Below, piece after piece: positions 16,478 to 26,053 of a stretch of 64,000 bases of DNA. Origin of the DNA: Collinsella stercoris DSM 13279. Lineage in GTDB: Bacteria > Actinomycetota > Coriobacteriia > Coriobacteriales > Coriobacteriaceae. The position numbers and the translations under genes were made by a program. Within the stretch, counting starts at the first letter, position 1. Each line of letters starts with the position of its first letter. Where the stretch lies: contig NZ_CP085935.1 of assembly GCF_020735465.1 (NCBI RefSeq), positions 682,001-746,000 on the forward strand. Direction: 5' to 3'. Under the pieces are notes generated by a model, which saw only the letters and a list, made by a program, of their open reading frames with translations, made no database searches and was not told the DNA's origin.

Positions 16478-19400
16478 TGGCGAACATTCGAGGTAAGGTG
16501 CTCTCCATATGCGTCGCGCTGCTGCTGGCTGGATCGTTCCTGATGGTTCCCGCGCCCGCTGCGGCCCAGCAACAGGTCACCACCATCAAGAACTTCGCGG
16601 ATCTGCTCTCGGCGTGCCTGAGCTCGAGGAACATGGATACGAGCAACGTCCATTACGTCCTCGACCTGCACGACGCCAAGGACAAGACGCTCGACTTGTC
16701 GAGCGATCAGGTCGATAGCATCGTCCAACAGATCGGTTCGCTCACCTTCGGCAGCAAGGACAACCCCTTCAAGGGCACCTTCGACGGCCAGGGCTACACC
16801 ATCAAAGGCCTTAACTACGAGCGGAAACTCTTCGTCCCCGCCCCCGACACGGGCCTGTTCGCCTGGACGGACGGCGCCACCATCAAGAACATCAACTTCG
16901 AGGACGCCTACATCGGCGCGGACTATCGTGGTGGCGTGATCGTGGGCTACGCCAAGAACAGCAACTTCGAGCACATCAAGCTCACCAACTGCACGTCGTC
17001 GGTCACCCCGGCCAACAACGCCGTCTCGCTGGTTACCAACGCCGGCCTGGCCGGAGGCATGGTCGCGGGCGAGGCTGAGGGCTGCACGTTCTACGACATC
17101 GAGGTCGAGGGCGGCAGTGTCATCAACAACTCCACGATCGCGGTGTCCGGCCTCGGCGGCGAGGGTCTGTATCTGGGGGCCATCGCGGGCATCGCGGAAG
17201 GCTCTACCATCGAGTACTGCCGCACCCTGCCCATCCGTTCGCTCGGCGCAGACGGCAAGGTCGCCTACACCTATCCGCGCGTGCACAACAAGTACGACGT
17301 CGCGGTTGGCGCCGTCGCCGGTCAGGCGGTGTACGCGGGCGGTATAGCGGGGGCCATCGGCAAGGGCACGCGCGTCATCGACAGCTTCTCGACCGCGGAC
17401 TGCTACACCTACGCCGCGACTTACGTCAGCGTGGGCGCGGGCAACGTCGGGTACGTCGGCGGCATCGCCGCGCGCTCCGACAACGGCTCCCAGATCACCC
17501 GTTGCCACTACGCCGGCAACCTGCACTCCAATCTGTACAACGCGCTGCTGGTGATCCCCATCATCCAGAAGAACCTCTACCTGGGCGGAATCGTCCAGCA
17601 GGACAACGACGCCGACTGCGCGATCCGCGATACCTACTTCAAGCCGAGCGTGAGCAGCGTGCTCGACCCGGGCACCAACAAGGACCTGCCCTCGATCAAC
17701 GACCGCAGGAACAAGAAGGTGTACTCGGGCTCCTCGTTCGGTCCCCAGGACGACAAGACCTATGCCGACCGCTCGTTCTGGGAGTCGGCGGACTTCGACT
17801 TCGAGGGCGGCATCCAGCGCACGACCGACTGCCTGGGCGGCAAACCCCATATCAACAAGTGGATCATGGATTACGACCTGGGGATTCCCGTGCACGGCTC
17901 CTCCGTCAAGGCCACAATCGACTTCCCCGGAGCGGGCACGGCGACCATCGGTCCCAACTCGCTCATCGCGACCAACGCGCCTCAGACCACCTCCGATCCC
18001 TACACCTTCGCCGTCCAGGGCTACCTGCCGAGCGATTTCGACATGGAGCTCGAGGCCAAGACGACCGCTTTGGACGAGATCGCCGATTCCGAGCTGAGCG
18101 ATCCCAAGAACCAGGGCTTCGTCTTCCGCGAGTGGTATCGTGCGCGCGATGTCGACGAGAACCGCATCGACCCCGATCCCTCCCTGATCGCCGGATTGAT
18201 CACGGCGGGGGAGACGGTGTCGGCAAATGCCGTCACCAAGGTGAAGAACACCGGACCCGGAGACGACTCCGGCTTCCGCGACAACGACCTCTTCATCGCC
18301 CACAGCCAGGCGATGGTGCTGTTCCACGACGTCAAGGGCGACGTGGTCGACCCGATGACCGGTGAGCCGCGTGGCGTCTCCGAGGCGGATTGGTACGATT
18401 GTGCCGCTCCGCTACCCAACGCCGTCGAGCCCAAGGTCGACCGCGCGCAGGGCGGCTCCGTGAGCGACACCGCGGTCTTCCAGGGATGGACGAGCAGGAA
18501 GAACACCGAGGGTCCCGATGCCGGCTATGCCGCCGTCACTTCGACCCAGCTCGCCGCCATGAAGCGCGACGGCGTCTTCTACGCCGCGGGAGACCCCGTG
18601 ATGCGCCCGCTCGACCTGTATCCCGTCTACTCGGATTACTCGTCCAACATCAAGACGGTGTTCGAGGGCCATAAGTACGATGTCGCCGGCGCTCCCGTCG
18701 TCGACGACAAGCCCTTCATGCGCAAGGGCGTCGGCGAGACCAGCATCGCTACGCGCGAGGTCGACGGAGTGAAGCGCTACGAGCTGTCGGTCAAGAAGGT
18801 CGGCGGCGCCGCCGCGTGGCCGGACGGCTACCGCTTCCGCGGCTGGTACTTCAACCTCGACGACGGCACCGAGGTGCGCCTGTCCGATAAGGAGACCTTT
18901 CTGCTGCCGCTCGATACCGACTTGACGCGTGAGACCACCTATACCGCGCGCTTCGAGTACCGCGTCGACTACTATGCGAAGTCCTTCAACGACCCGGACC
19001 TGTTCCCCGCGAAGCTCGTCATCTCCAAGTGGGAGCGCTACGAGAGCGTGCCCGCGCAGATTGAGGGCCCGATCTTCGACGCCGAGAGCGTGCTTCACTG
19101 GGGCGCCGATTACGCGCGCCACGGCAGGCGGGACGAGCCATGCAACGGAATCTATGCACAAAATATCGTCGCGCCGGTCAAGCTCTACTCCCATAATCTC
19201 GTTGAGGAAAACAACTACCACCTTATGGTCGATACCGACTTTCCTGATTCAGGCGCCGTCGACTTGAAGTGGATCGGCGACACGCGCGGTTTCGAGATGA
19301 GGTTCACCCCTGACATCGAGGCATCGGATGCGTCCGCTCCCGGCTATCGCTTCCTGTTCTGGTCCCTGCAGAATAGGCAATCCGACGGCCTTGGCAATCG

Positions 19401-21858
19401 ATGGAGCTATGTTAAGAATCCGACTCGAACTGGAAGGCTCGGAAGCACCGCTGCATACAAGTACCGTGGCCGCGCCTTCGTGGTGGCCGAGGCGCGGTTC
19501 CATAAGGTGGACGAGCAGCAGACGGTGGAGGTCTGCCGTCGCTACGACGAGCCGGTCCTACTGCCCGCCGACGTGCATCATGACTACAAGTGGCCCTTCG
19601 CGCTCGACGGCGTGTCCTTCGACGGTCTCGTGAACGAGACCGGGCCGGAGGATGGCACCCTTGCCGATATCCGCGCCGCCAACGTCGACTCCGGCGCCTC
19701 GCCGTCCGCCGCCGAGATGGCGCGCGAGGGCTACTACTTCATCGGATGGATCGACGGATCCAAGGGTTCGGAGACCGAGAAGGGCGGCAAGGTCTGGAAC
19801 GCCCTCTACGACGGCACCGACGCGTACTGCACCACCGATATCAGCCATGCCCTGTCCTACATCGTGCTCGAGTCCGACCGCGTGAGCGCTCCGATGGACC
19901 TCTATCCCATCTATTCCAAGTACGACTACGCCGCGACGACCAACATCAAGCGCGCGGGCGTCGTGGACGGAGCCGGCATCAACGTGCCCAAGGACCCGAC
20001 GGCGCTCCTCGCCAAGGATCTCGGCGACGGTCGGATCAGGGTCGATTTCTCCGCCGACACCCATACGCGCATCACCGATGGCGGGGACCTCTATAAGCTC
20101 GTGTCGTGGACCGTCGAGCGCAACGGAGCGCCTATCGCGACCATCTCGGCAACGGCGCCCGACGGGTCTCCCGCGCCCGAGGTCGGCAAGCCGGTCGGCA
20201 ACGATAACGCCAAGCTTTCGTATACCTTCCCGGCCGGTCCGTCCTACACCTTCGTGGCGAACTACGAGCCCCTTGCCGTCGTCTACCACACCAACGTCGA
20301 CGCCGTGCAGGTCGTGACCCGCAACAAGGGCGACCGTTTGGGCGACGCGCCAGAGGGTGCGCCTGCGTTCGCACTCGAGGATGTCGATAAGGTCGCGGGC
20401 CAGCGCGTCGTGTTCACGGGTTGGACTGAGGTTCGGCCCGAGGGGGACGCTCAGTACGTTATCGACCACGACGGCACCACGCCTCTCGTCAACAAGTCCA
20501 CGCGCGTCAACCGCAGCATGGAGCTCTTCGCCGTCTACCGCGTGAGCGGGGTCACGGTCGATTCCAACATCGATGACGTGCTGCTCGGACTCGGATTCAC
20601 GGACCTCTCGAAGGTGCGCACCGTCGTCCGCGGCGACTTCGGCCGGCTGTCGCTGGCGGCGGAGCCCGTTCCCGGCTACGAGTTCCAGGGTTGGTACCGG
20701 GATTACGACCATGCCGCCGGCACGGGAACGCTGGTGACCGAGTCCGATGCCCATCCACTCGGCTCGGCCGTGTTCGATAAGGCGTGCTACACCGCCGTGT
20801 ACAAGGCGGTCCACGAGGTCCGCTACCACGGCGTCGACGGCGGCGTCATCTACACGGCCTACGTGCACGAGGACGACCCGCGCTCCTTCATCGAGATGGT
20901 CGACAAGATCGGTCCCGACGGCAAGCCGACGGGCGAGACCGTGCCGAGCTTCATCGATGCCGAGGCGCTGCTGAAGATCAACGCGCAGCTCGATGCCGCG
21001 GCGCAGGTTGCGGGCGCCACGGAGCGCGAGCTGTTCGATAACTGGGCCCGCAAGGTCGATGGGCGCCTGGTGCCGTGCGAGGATGCGTTCTACGAGGCGC
21101 AGATCAATCGCGACCTCGACCTGTATCCGGTCGCCTGGCGCGTGTCCGCCTCTGATTCGGCCGGTAAGCCCTTCATGCCCGAGATGCTGTGGGCGCTCGA
21201 CATGAAGGCGGCCAACGACGGGGATTCCTCGACCGCTCCGGTCAAGGGCTACTTCAAGAACCCTTACGCCCAGCCCGAGCTGAGCGTGACCGTGCAAAAG
21301 GTCGGCTACGGGGCGCAGGGTGAGCCTCCGACGGTCGCGCCCCAGCCCGATGTCGACGTCGCCGTCTACGCGGCGCCGATGTTCGATGCGGAGCTCGTAG
21401 GCAACGAGATGACCGACGACCAGGGCATCGCGCGATTCAAGTTCAACGGATCCATCGTCATCACCAAGGAGGTGGCGGATGCGGCGGCAGATGGGCGCTC
21501 GTTCAGCTTCGTCGTGACCGACACCAAGACGGGGGATTCCAGAACGGTCCTCGTTCCCGTGGCCCTGGCCCAGGGCGGAGCGAGCTGCTCCGGCTCAAAG
21601 ACGCTCGTGCTCCCGTTTGGCACGTACCGCGTCGCTGAGGACGGTGCCTGGGCCTGGCGCTACGCGGGCGCGCTGAGCGTCGGCGGCAAGCCCTCCGCGA
21701 GCCCCGCCACGTTCGACGTCGACACGACCAAGCCCCTGCGCGTGGCGTGCGCCAACGAGCGCGTGAGCGACCTCTGGCTCGACGGCCAGGGGGATGCCCA
21801 TAACGTGTTCGAAGCACCTGCAAGCACCGTCGCTCCGAAGGGACGTGATCGCCTGTGA
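16477..21858 (+). CDS. Giant secreted adhesin with GLUG-like and InlB B-type repeats
   Basis: 1793 residues. A Sec signal peptide (about 1-30, ending PAPAAA) leads into a Gly-rich region (about 85-420) with recurrent GGIAG/GAVAG turns, the GLUG/beta-helix style of adhesins. Then come repeated modules with an aromatic-Gly-Trp core (YRFRGWYF, YYFIGWID, RVVFTGWTE, YEFQGWYRD) each followed by LYPVYS-like ends, as in Listeria-Bacteroides (InlB B) repeats. Near 1590-1760 is a SpaA/Cna-B-like fold region (DDQGIARFKFNGS, LPFGTYRVAEDG). There is no LPxTG or C-terminal membrane helix, so it must be held by a partner, plausibly the LAQTG protein or the fibre. Both ends overlap the neighbouring genes. 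Confidence 0.85.
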   Translation: MANIRGKVLSICVALLLAGSFLMVPAPAAAQQQVTTIKNFADLLSACLSSRNMDTSNVHYVLDLHDAKDKTLDLSSDQVDSIVQQIGSLTFGSKDNPFKGTFDGQGYTIKGLNYERKLFVPAPDTGLFAWTDGATIKNINFEDAYIGADYRGGVIVGYAKNSNFEHIKLTNCTSSVTPANNAVSLVTNAGLAGGMVAGEAEGCTFYDIEVEGGSVINNSTIAVSGLGGEGLYLGAIAGIAEGSTIEYCRTLPIRSLGADGKVAYTYPRVHNKYDVAVGAVAGQAVYAGGIAGAIGKGTRVIDSFSTADCYTYAATYVSVGAGNVGYVGGIAARSDNGSQITRCHYAGNLHSNLYNALLVIPIIQKNLYLGGIVQQDNDADCAIRDTYFKPSVSSVLDPGTNKDLPSINDRRNKKVYSGSSFGPQDDKTYADRSFWESADFDFEGGIQRTTDCLGGKPHINKWIMDYDLGIPVHGSSVKATIDFPGAGTATIGPNSLIATNAPQTTSDPYTFAVQGYLPSDFDMELEAKTTALDEIADSELSDPKNQGFVFREWYRARDVDENRIDPDPSLIAGLITAGETVSANAVTKVKNTGPGDDSGFRDNDLFIAHSQAMVLFHDVKGDVVDPMTGEPRGVSEADWYDCAAPLPNAVEPKVDRAQGGSVSDTAVFQGWTSRKNTEGPDAGYAAVTSTQLAAMKRDGVFYAAGDPVMRPLDLYPVYSDYSSNIKTVFEGHKYDVAGAPVVDDKPFMRKGVGETSIATREVDGVKRYELSVKKVGGAAAWPDGYRFRGWYFNLDDGTEVRLSDKETFLLPLDTDLTRETTYTARFEYRVDYYAKSFNDPDLFPAKLVISKWERYESVPAQIEGPIFDAESVLHWGADYARHGRRDEPCNGIYAQNIVAPVKLYSHNLVEENNYHLMVDTDFPDSGAVDLKWIGDTRGFEMRFTPDIEASDASAPGYRFLFWSLQNRQSDGLGNRWSYVKNPTRTGRLGSTAAYKYRGRAFVVAEARFHKVDEQQTVEVCRRYDEPVLLPADVHHDYKWPFALDGVSFDGLVNETGPEDGTLADIRAANVDSGASPSAAEMAREGYYFIGWIDGSKGSETEKGGKVWNALYDGTDAYCTTDISHALSYIVLESDRVSAPMDLYPIYSKYDYAATTNIKRAGVVDGAGINVPKDPTALLAKDLGDGRIRVDFSADTHTRITDGGDLYKLVSWTVERNGAPIATISATAPDGSPAPEVGKPVGNDNAKLSYTFPAGPSYTFVANYEPLAVVYHTNVDAVQVVTRNKGDRLGDAPEGAPAFALEDVDKVAGQRVVFTGWTEVRPEGDAQYVIDHDGTTPLVNKSTRVNRSMELFAVYRVSGVTVDSNIDDVLLGLGFTDLSKVRTVVRGDFGRLSLAAEPVPGYEFQGWYRDYDHAAGTGTLVTESDAHPLGSAVFDKACYTAVYKAVHEVRYHGVDGGVIYTAYVHEDDPRSFIEMVDKIGPDGKPTGETVPSFIDAEALLKINAQLDAAAQVAGATERELFDNWARKVDGRLVPCEDAFYEAQINRDLDLYPVAWRVSASDSAGKPFMPEMLWALDMKAANDGDSSTAPVKGYFKNPYAQPELSVTVQKVGYGAQGEPPTVAPQPDVDVAVYAAPMFDAELVGNEMTDDQGIARFKFNGSIVITKEVADAAADGRSFSFVVTDTKTGDSRTVLVPVALAQGGASCSGSKTLVLPFGTYRVAEDGAWAWRYAGALSVGGKPSASPATFDVDTTKPLRVACANERVSDLWLDGQGDAHNVFEAPASTVAPKGRDRL

Positions 21859-22526
21859 GCGCTAAGCACTTCAAGCAGCCGCCTGCCCCGAAGCATGGCC
21901 GCACCCCGCGTCGCGCGACGGTCGCCGTTGCTGCCGTCGCCGCGCTGGCGCTACTCGGCGCCGCCGCTACGTTCGCGTACTACACCGCTACGTCCGGAAT
22001 CACCAACATGTTCACTTCGGCCCACGTCGCGCCCCAGGTGAGCGAGGAATTCAAGCCCGATGCCGGTATCAAGGAGAACGTCGGGGCGATGCTGCCCGAC
22101 GATGGGAAGAACATCGCCTCCTACGTGCGCATGGGCTTCTCCATCTATTGGCAGGATAAGGACGGCGCCCAGCTCTGGGAGGAGCCGCTCTCATCGGAGT
22201 CCGGCCTGCCCACGGGGATCCTTCCCGATTACACCATCGTCATGGGGGACGCTCTTAAGGCAAATCCGCAGCCGGGATCTTGGGTCGAGGGCGCCGACGG
22301 CTTCTACTACTGGTGCTCGCCGCTCGAGCCGGGCGCCGCGACCGACGCGCTCATCAAGAAGGTCACGTGGGACCTTGGCCATCCCGACGGGCGCAAGCTC
22401 GTGGTCGACGTCTCGGTCCAGGGTATCCAGGTCGATCCCCATCGCGCGTTCAACGAGGCTTGGGGCGCCTCCTCGGGCCTCACGCCCGGCGCTGATGGCG
22501 TTCTCGTTCGGAAGGGAGGCAACTGA
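21855..22526 (+). CDS. Second SipW-cognate (TasA-like) secreted protein
   Basis: 223 residues, starting at a GTG that overlaps the adhesin stop (GTGA). A basic N-terminus (RTPRR) is followed by a hydrophobic segment (about 22-42) ending FAYYTATSGITNMFTSA, very close to the TSEITNNF junction of the first TasA-like protein. This marks it as a SipW substrate. The mature part has IASYVRMGFSIYWQD and VEGADGFYYWCSPLEPG, shared in style with the protein at 15764. There is no anchor motif. Its coupling to the adhesin and the anchor gene suggests a minor or adaptor subunit. Confidence 0.8.
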   Translation: MSAKHFKQPPAPKHGRTPRRATVAVAAVAALALLGAAATFAYYTATSGITNMFTSAHVAPQVSEEFKPDAGIKENVGAMLPDDGKNIASYVRMGFSIYWQDKDGAQLWEEPLSSESGLPTGILPDYTIVMGDALKANPQPGSWVEGADGFYYWCSPLEPGAATDALIKKVTWDLGHPDGRKLVVDVSVQGIQVDPHRAFNEAWGASSGLTPGADGVLVRKGGN

Positions 22527-23170
22527 TGCAGCGAGGAGGAATCCGGCGCGGTATGCGCGCCTGCCTGCTCACGGCACTGGTATCGCTCGTCTTGCTGATG
22601 GCGTCGGCGCCTACCGCCTGGGGCCAGGGCGTTCCGACGGTTGTCTACGACGGCGCGAGCGAGCAGATCGTCTTCGAGGGGGCCGACGGCACCGATTTGC
22701 TTTTGGGCGCGAAGGATCTCATGCCCGGAGACGCGATCGAGCAGAGCGTGCGCGTCGAGGCTCGCAACCTCAGGCGTCCTGTCGAGCTGTTCGTCGAGGC
22801 CGTCTTCGAGGGACCGGTGCCCGGTCTTGAGAACGTCGAGGTCGCCGTCCTGCTTGATGGACGCGAAATCGCACGCGGACCGCTTGCTACCCAGCACGGC
22901 ATGGCCGAGCCCGTCTCACTGGGCACGCTGGATGCGGATGGCTCGCGCGAGCTCCTTGTTTGCTTGAACGTGCCCGTGGAGGTCGGCAACGAGACTATGG
23001 AGGCCGTTCAGGCGCTCGACTGGCGCTTCGTCGCGGAGGATCGAGCGGTGGGAGGCGCCGACGGCAACCTCGCCCAGACAGGGGATGGCACGTGGCTGGT
23101 CCTCGCGCCCTTCGTGCTCGCTGGCACCGTCCTGGTCACGTGCGGCCTTCGTTCCAGGGCGCGCGGCTAG
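22526..23170 (+). CDS. LAQTG-type cell-wall-anchored surface protein
   Basis: 214 residues, starting one base inside the previous stop (TGATG). A Sec signal (about 1-34, ending PTAWGQG) precedes a compact beta-rich domain with paired acidic strands. The C-terminus is a sortase signal: LAQTG at 182-186, a hydrophobic stretch (about 190-206), then RSRARG. LxxTG variants are usual in Coriobacteriia. It is the only operon member with a covalent wall anchor, so it could hold the fibre or the adhesin on the cell. No sortase gene is in the window; a housekeeping sortase elsewhere is assumed. Confidence 0.82.
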   Translation: MQRGGIRRGMRACLLTALVSLVLLMASAPTAWGQGVPTVVYDGASEQIVFEGADGTDLLLGAKDLMPGDAIEQSVRVEARNLRRPVELFVEAVFEGPVPGLENVEVAVLLDGREIARGPLATQHGMAEPVSLGTLDADGSRELLVCLNVPVEVGNETMEAVQALDWRFVAEDRAVGGADGNLAQTGDGTWLVLAPFVLAGTVLVTCGLRSRARG

Positions 23171-23304
23171 CTGTTGTGTGCCAATAGGTTGTTTACACCC
23201 ACGATGCGCGACATGGGAGGGAGGCCCCCGCACGCGCTGTGCGGACGGGACCAATTGTAGTGCTCGATGAAGGCCGGGAGGGCGTCCGGTGTCGCGCACC
23301 GTCC
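23167..23304 (-). mobile_element. IS481/IS3-type transposase C-terminal remnant
   Basis: The minus strand reads PAFIEHYNWSRPHSACGG, LPPMSRIVGVNNLLAHNS and a stop, the end of an rve-type integrase core (YNxxRPHxALGG followed by NNLLAHNS). The rest of the enzyme is absent. Its stop codon overlaps the last bases of the LAQTG gene on the other strand. It marks the right border of the surface operon. Confidence 0.75.
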
Positions 23305-23354
23305 GGGCGCACACCGCATGCGTCCTCGTCTCGCCCCACCCGGGCGCGCCTATC

Positions 23355-24374
23355 TCACAGCCATTTCTTCCACTTGAAGAACGCCAGCTCGGCCGCGATG
23401 ATGACGAGGCTCAGCGCGATGACCGTGGCGTACCCGTACTCCCAGCTCAGCTCGGGCATGTTCGAGAAGTTCATGCCGTACCACCCCGTGATGGTGGTGA
23501 TGGGCACGAAGATGGACGCCACGACGGTGAGGTAGAGATTCGTGGCGTCGCGGCGGGCGTCGGCCCGCGCGTCCTTGAGCTCGATGAGCTGCACGCAGTA
23601 TTCGCGCAGGTACTGGGCTTTCGCGGACAGGCGCTGCGCCTGCTGGGACAGCGTGTTGAACAGCCGCCGATCGGTGCGGGGGAGCAGCCCGTCGTCGTCC
23701 TGCGCGATGGTGCTGGCAAGCTCGTCGAGCTGCTGGTAGGCGCCGTTCAGGCGCATGAGCTCCCTGCGGCGGCGCAGGATGCGGCCGTCCTCGCCGCGCA
23801 GGCGGCTCGGCGCGGCGATGATGCGCTCCTCGATGTCGGACAGCTCGCCCTCGACGTCGACGAGGCGCAGGAAGTCCTCGCGGATGAGATGGCGCAGCAG
23901 CTCGTAGAGGGCGCGCGGGGCCGACGGGTACGACGAGAGGTCGTCGGTGAGGGCGCCCTCGGCCGTGCCGGAGTACGCGCCGTCGATGTTGAGCAGCGCG
24001 AGGCGGGCGTCGTCGAGGAAAAAGCCGAAGTGCACGCGCTTGCGCGTGGCGCCCGGGGCCTCGGGCAGGTAGACGGAGCCGGCGAAGCACCCCGCGTACG
24101 CCTCGGCGAACGTCGAGTGGCTCGTGGCGAGCTCGCGCAGGGTGCGCAGGACGTCCTTGTCCTCGATGCCGAGGCCGTCGACCTCGCCCAAGTCGATGAC
24201 CTCGATGCGCGCCGCGGCGGCCTCGCGTCCGCTTCTGCGTCCGCCCTTGCGCCCGCTTTCGTCCTCGGAGCCGCCGCCCTTCGCGGCCCGCCGCCCGCGC
24301 GGTGCCTCGTCCGCATGCAGCATCGCGTCGATGCGCTCGATGTCCCGCTCGAGGTCGCGGTGCGTCGTGTCCAT
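23355..24374 (-). CDS. CorA-family divalent cation transporter
   Basis: 339 residues. A charged N-terminus (about 1-55, Arg/Gly-rich) and an alpha/beta cytoplasmic domain lead into a long helical region (about 165-275, LRRRRELMRLNGAYQQLDEL). Two C-terminal membrane segments have the signature GWYGMNF between them. GMN is the selectivity motif of CorA Mg2+/Co2+ channels. The C-terminus ends in basic KWKKWL, as usual for CorA. The start has GGGAGG ten bases upstream. The gene is single, with an IS remnant downstream and metK divergent upstream. Confidence 0.9.
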   Translation of the reverse strand: MDTTHRDLERDIERIDAMLHADEAPRGRRAAKGGGSEDESGRKGGRRSGREAAAARIEVIDLGEVDGLGIEDKDVLRTLRELATSHSTFAEAYAGCFAGSVYLPEAPGATRKRVHFGFFLDDARLALLNIDGAYSGTAEGALTDDLSSYPSAPRALYELLRHLIREDFLRLVDVEGELSDIEERIIAAPSRLRGEDGRILRRRRELMRLNGAYQQLDELASTIAQDDDGLLPRTDRRLFNTLSQQAQRLSAKAQYLREYCVQLIELKDARADARRDATNLYLTVVASIFVPITTITGWYGMNFSNMPELSWEYGYATVIALSLVIIAAELAFFKWKKWL

Positions 24375-24498
24375 GCCCTGCCGTCCTCCCTGTCGTCCTG
24401 TGACGCTTGTACCCGTTTTTGCCGCGCGCGTCCCATCGGTGCATGTGCAGCTTTGGCAGAGCCTGCGCGCACGCCCGCCCCGGCACCGCGCCGGGCGC

Positions 24499-24545
24499 TA
24501 CAATTACCCAGCGCACCCGGCGGAATGGTAACGGTCGCCGGGTGC
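24499..24545 (+). promoter_or_regulatory. metK -10 box and leader hairpin
   Basis: TACAAT (24499-24504) is a good -10. Right after it lies a perfect 10-bp hairpin GCACCCGGCG / CGCCGGGTGC (24513-24522 and 24536-24545) with a 13-base loop. It would sit at the very 5' end of the mRNA, 19 bases before the metK ATG. It does not match the SAM riboswitch classes I know, so its role (stability or control) is open. Confidence 0.5.
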
Positions 24546-24564
24546 AACACGGAAAGGGGCTTAT

Positions 24565-25872
<1,308 letters not shown>

Positions 25873-25911
25873 CGCGCGGGGGACATACCGGGCTGTAGAG
25901 CCGTTTGCACG

Positions 25912-25936
25912 AGAGGGGCCATGCGCTGGCCCCTCT
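25912..25936 (+). terminator. metK terminator hairpin
   Basis: Arms AGAGGGGCCA / TGGCCCCTCT with a five-base loop, followed by TGCCTTGA, about 40 bases past the metK stop. Confidence 0.75.
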
Positions 25937-26053
25937 TGCCTTGACGCGCCTGCCTGCACTCGACATGCCCCCATGTGCGCCAGCGCCCGTGCGTTGCGCA
26001 TCGAGGCGCGTGCGATGTCGCCGTATGCACGCTCTCTGGGCTACACTTGAGCC

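Noticed and set aside
24480-24564. SAM riboswitch at metK
   Set aside because: Only a single hairpin is present; the multi-helix cores of SAM-I, SAM-II, SMK and SAM-IV were not found.
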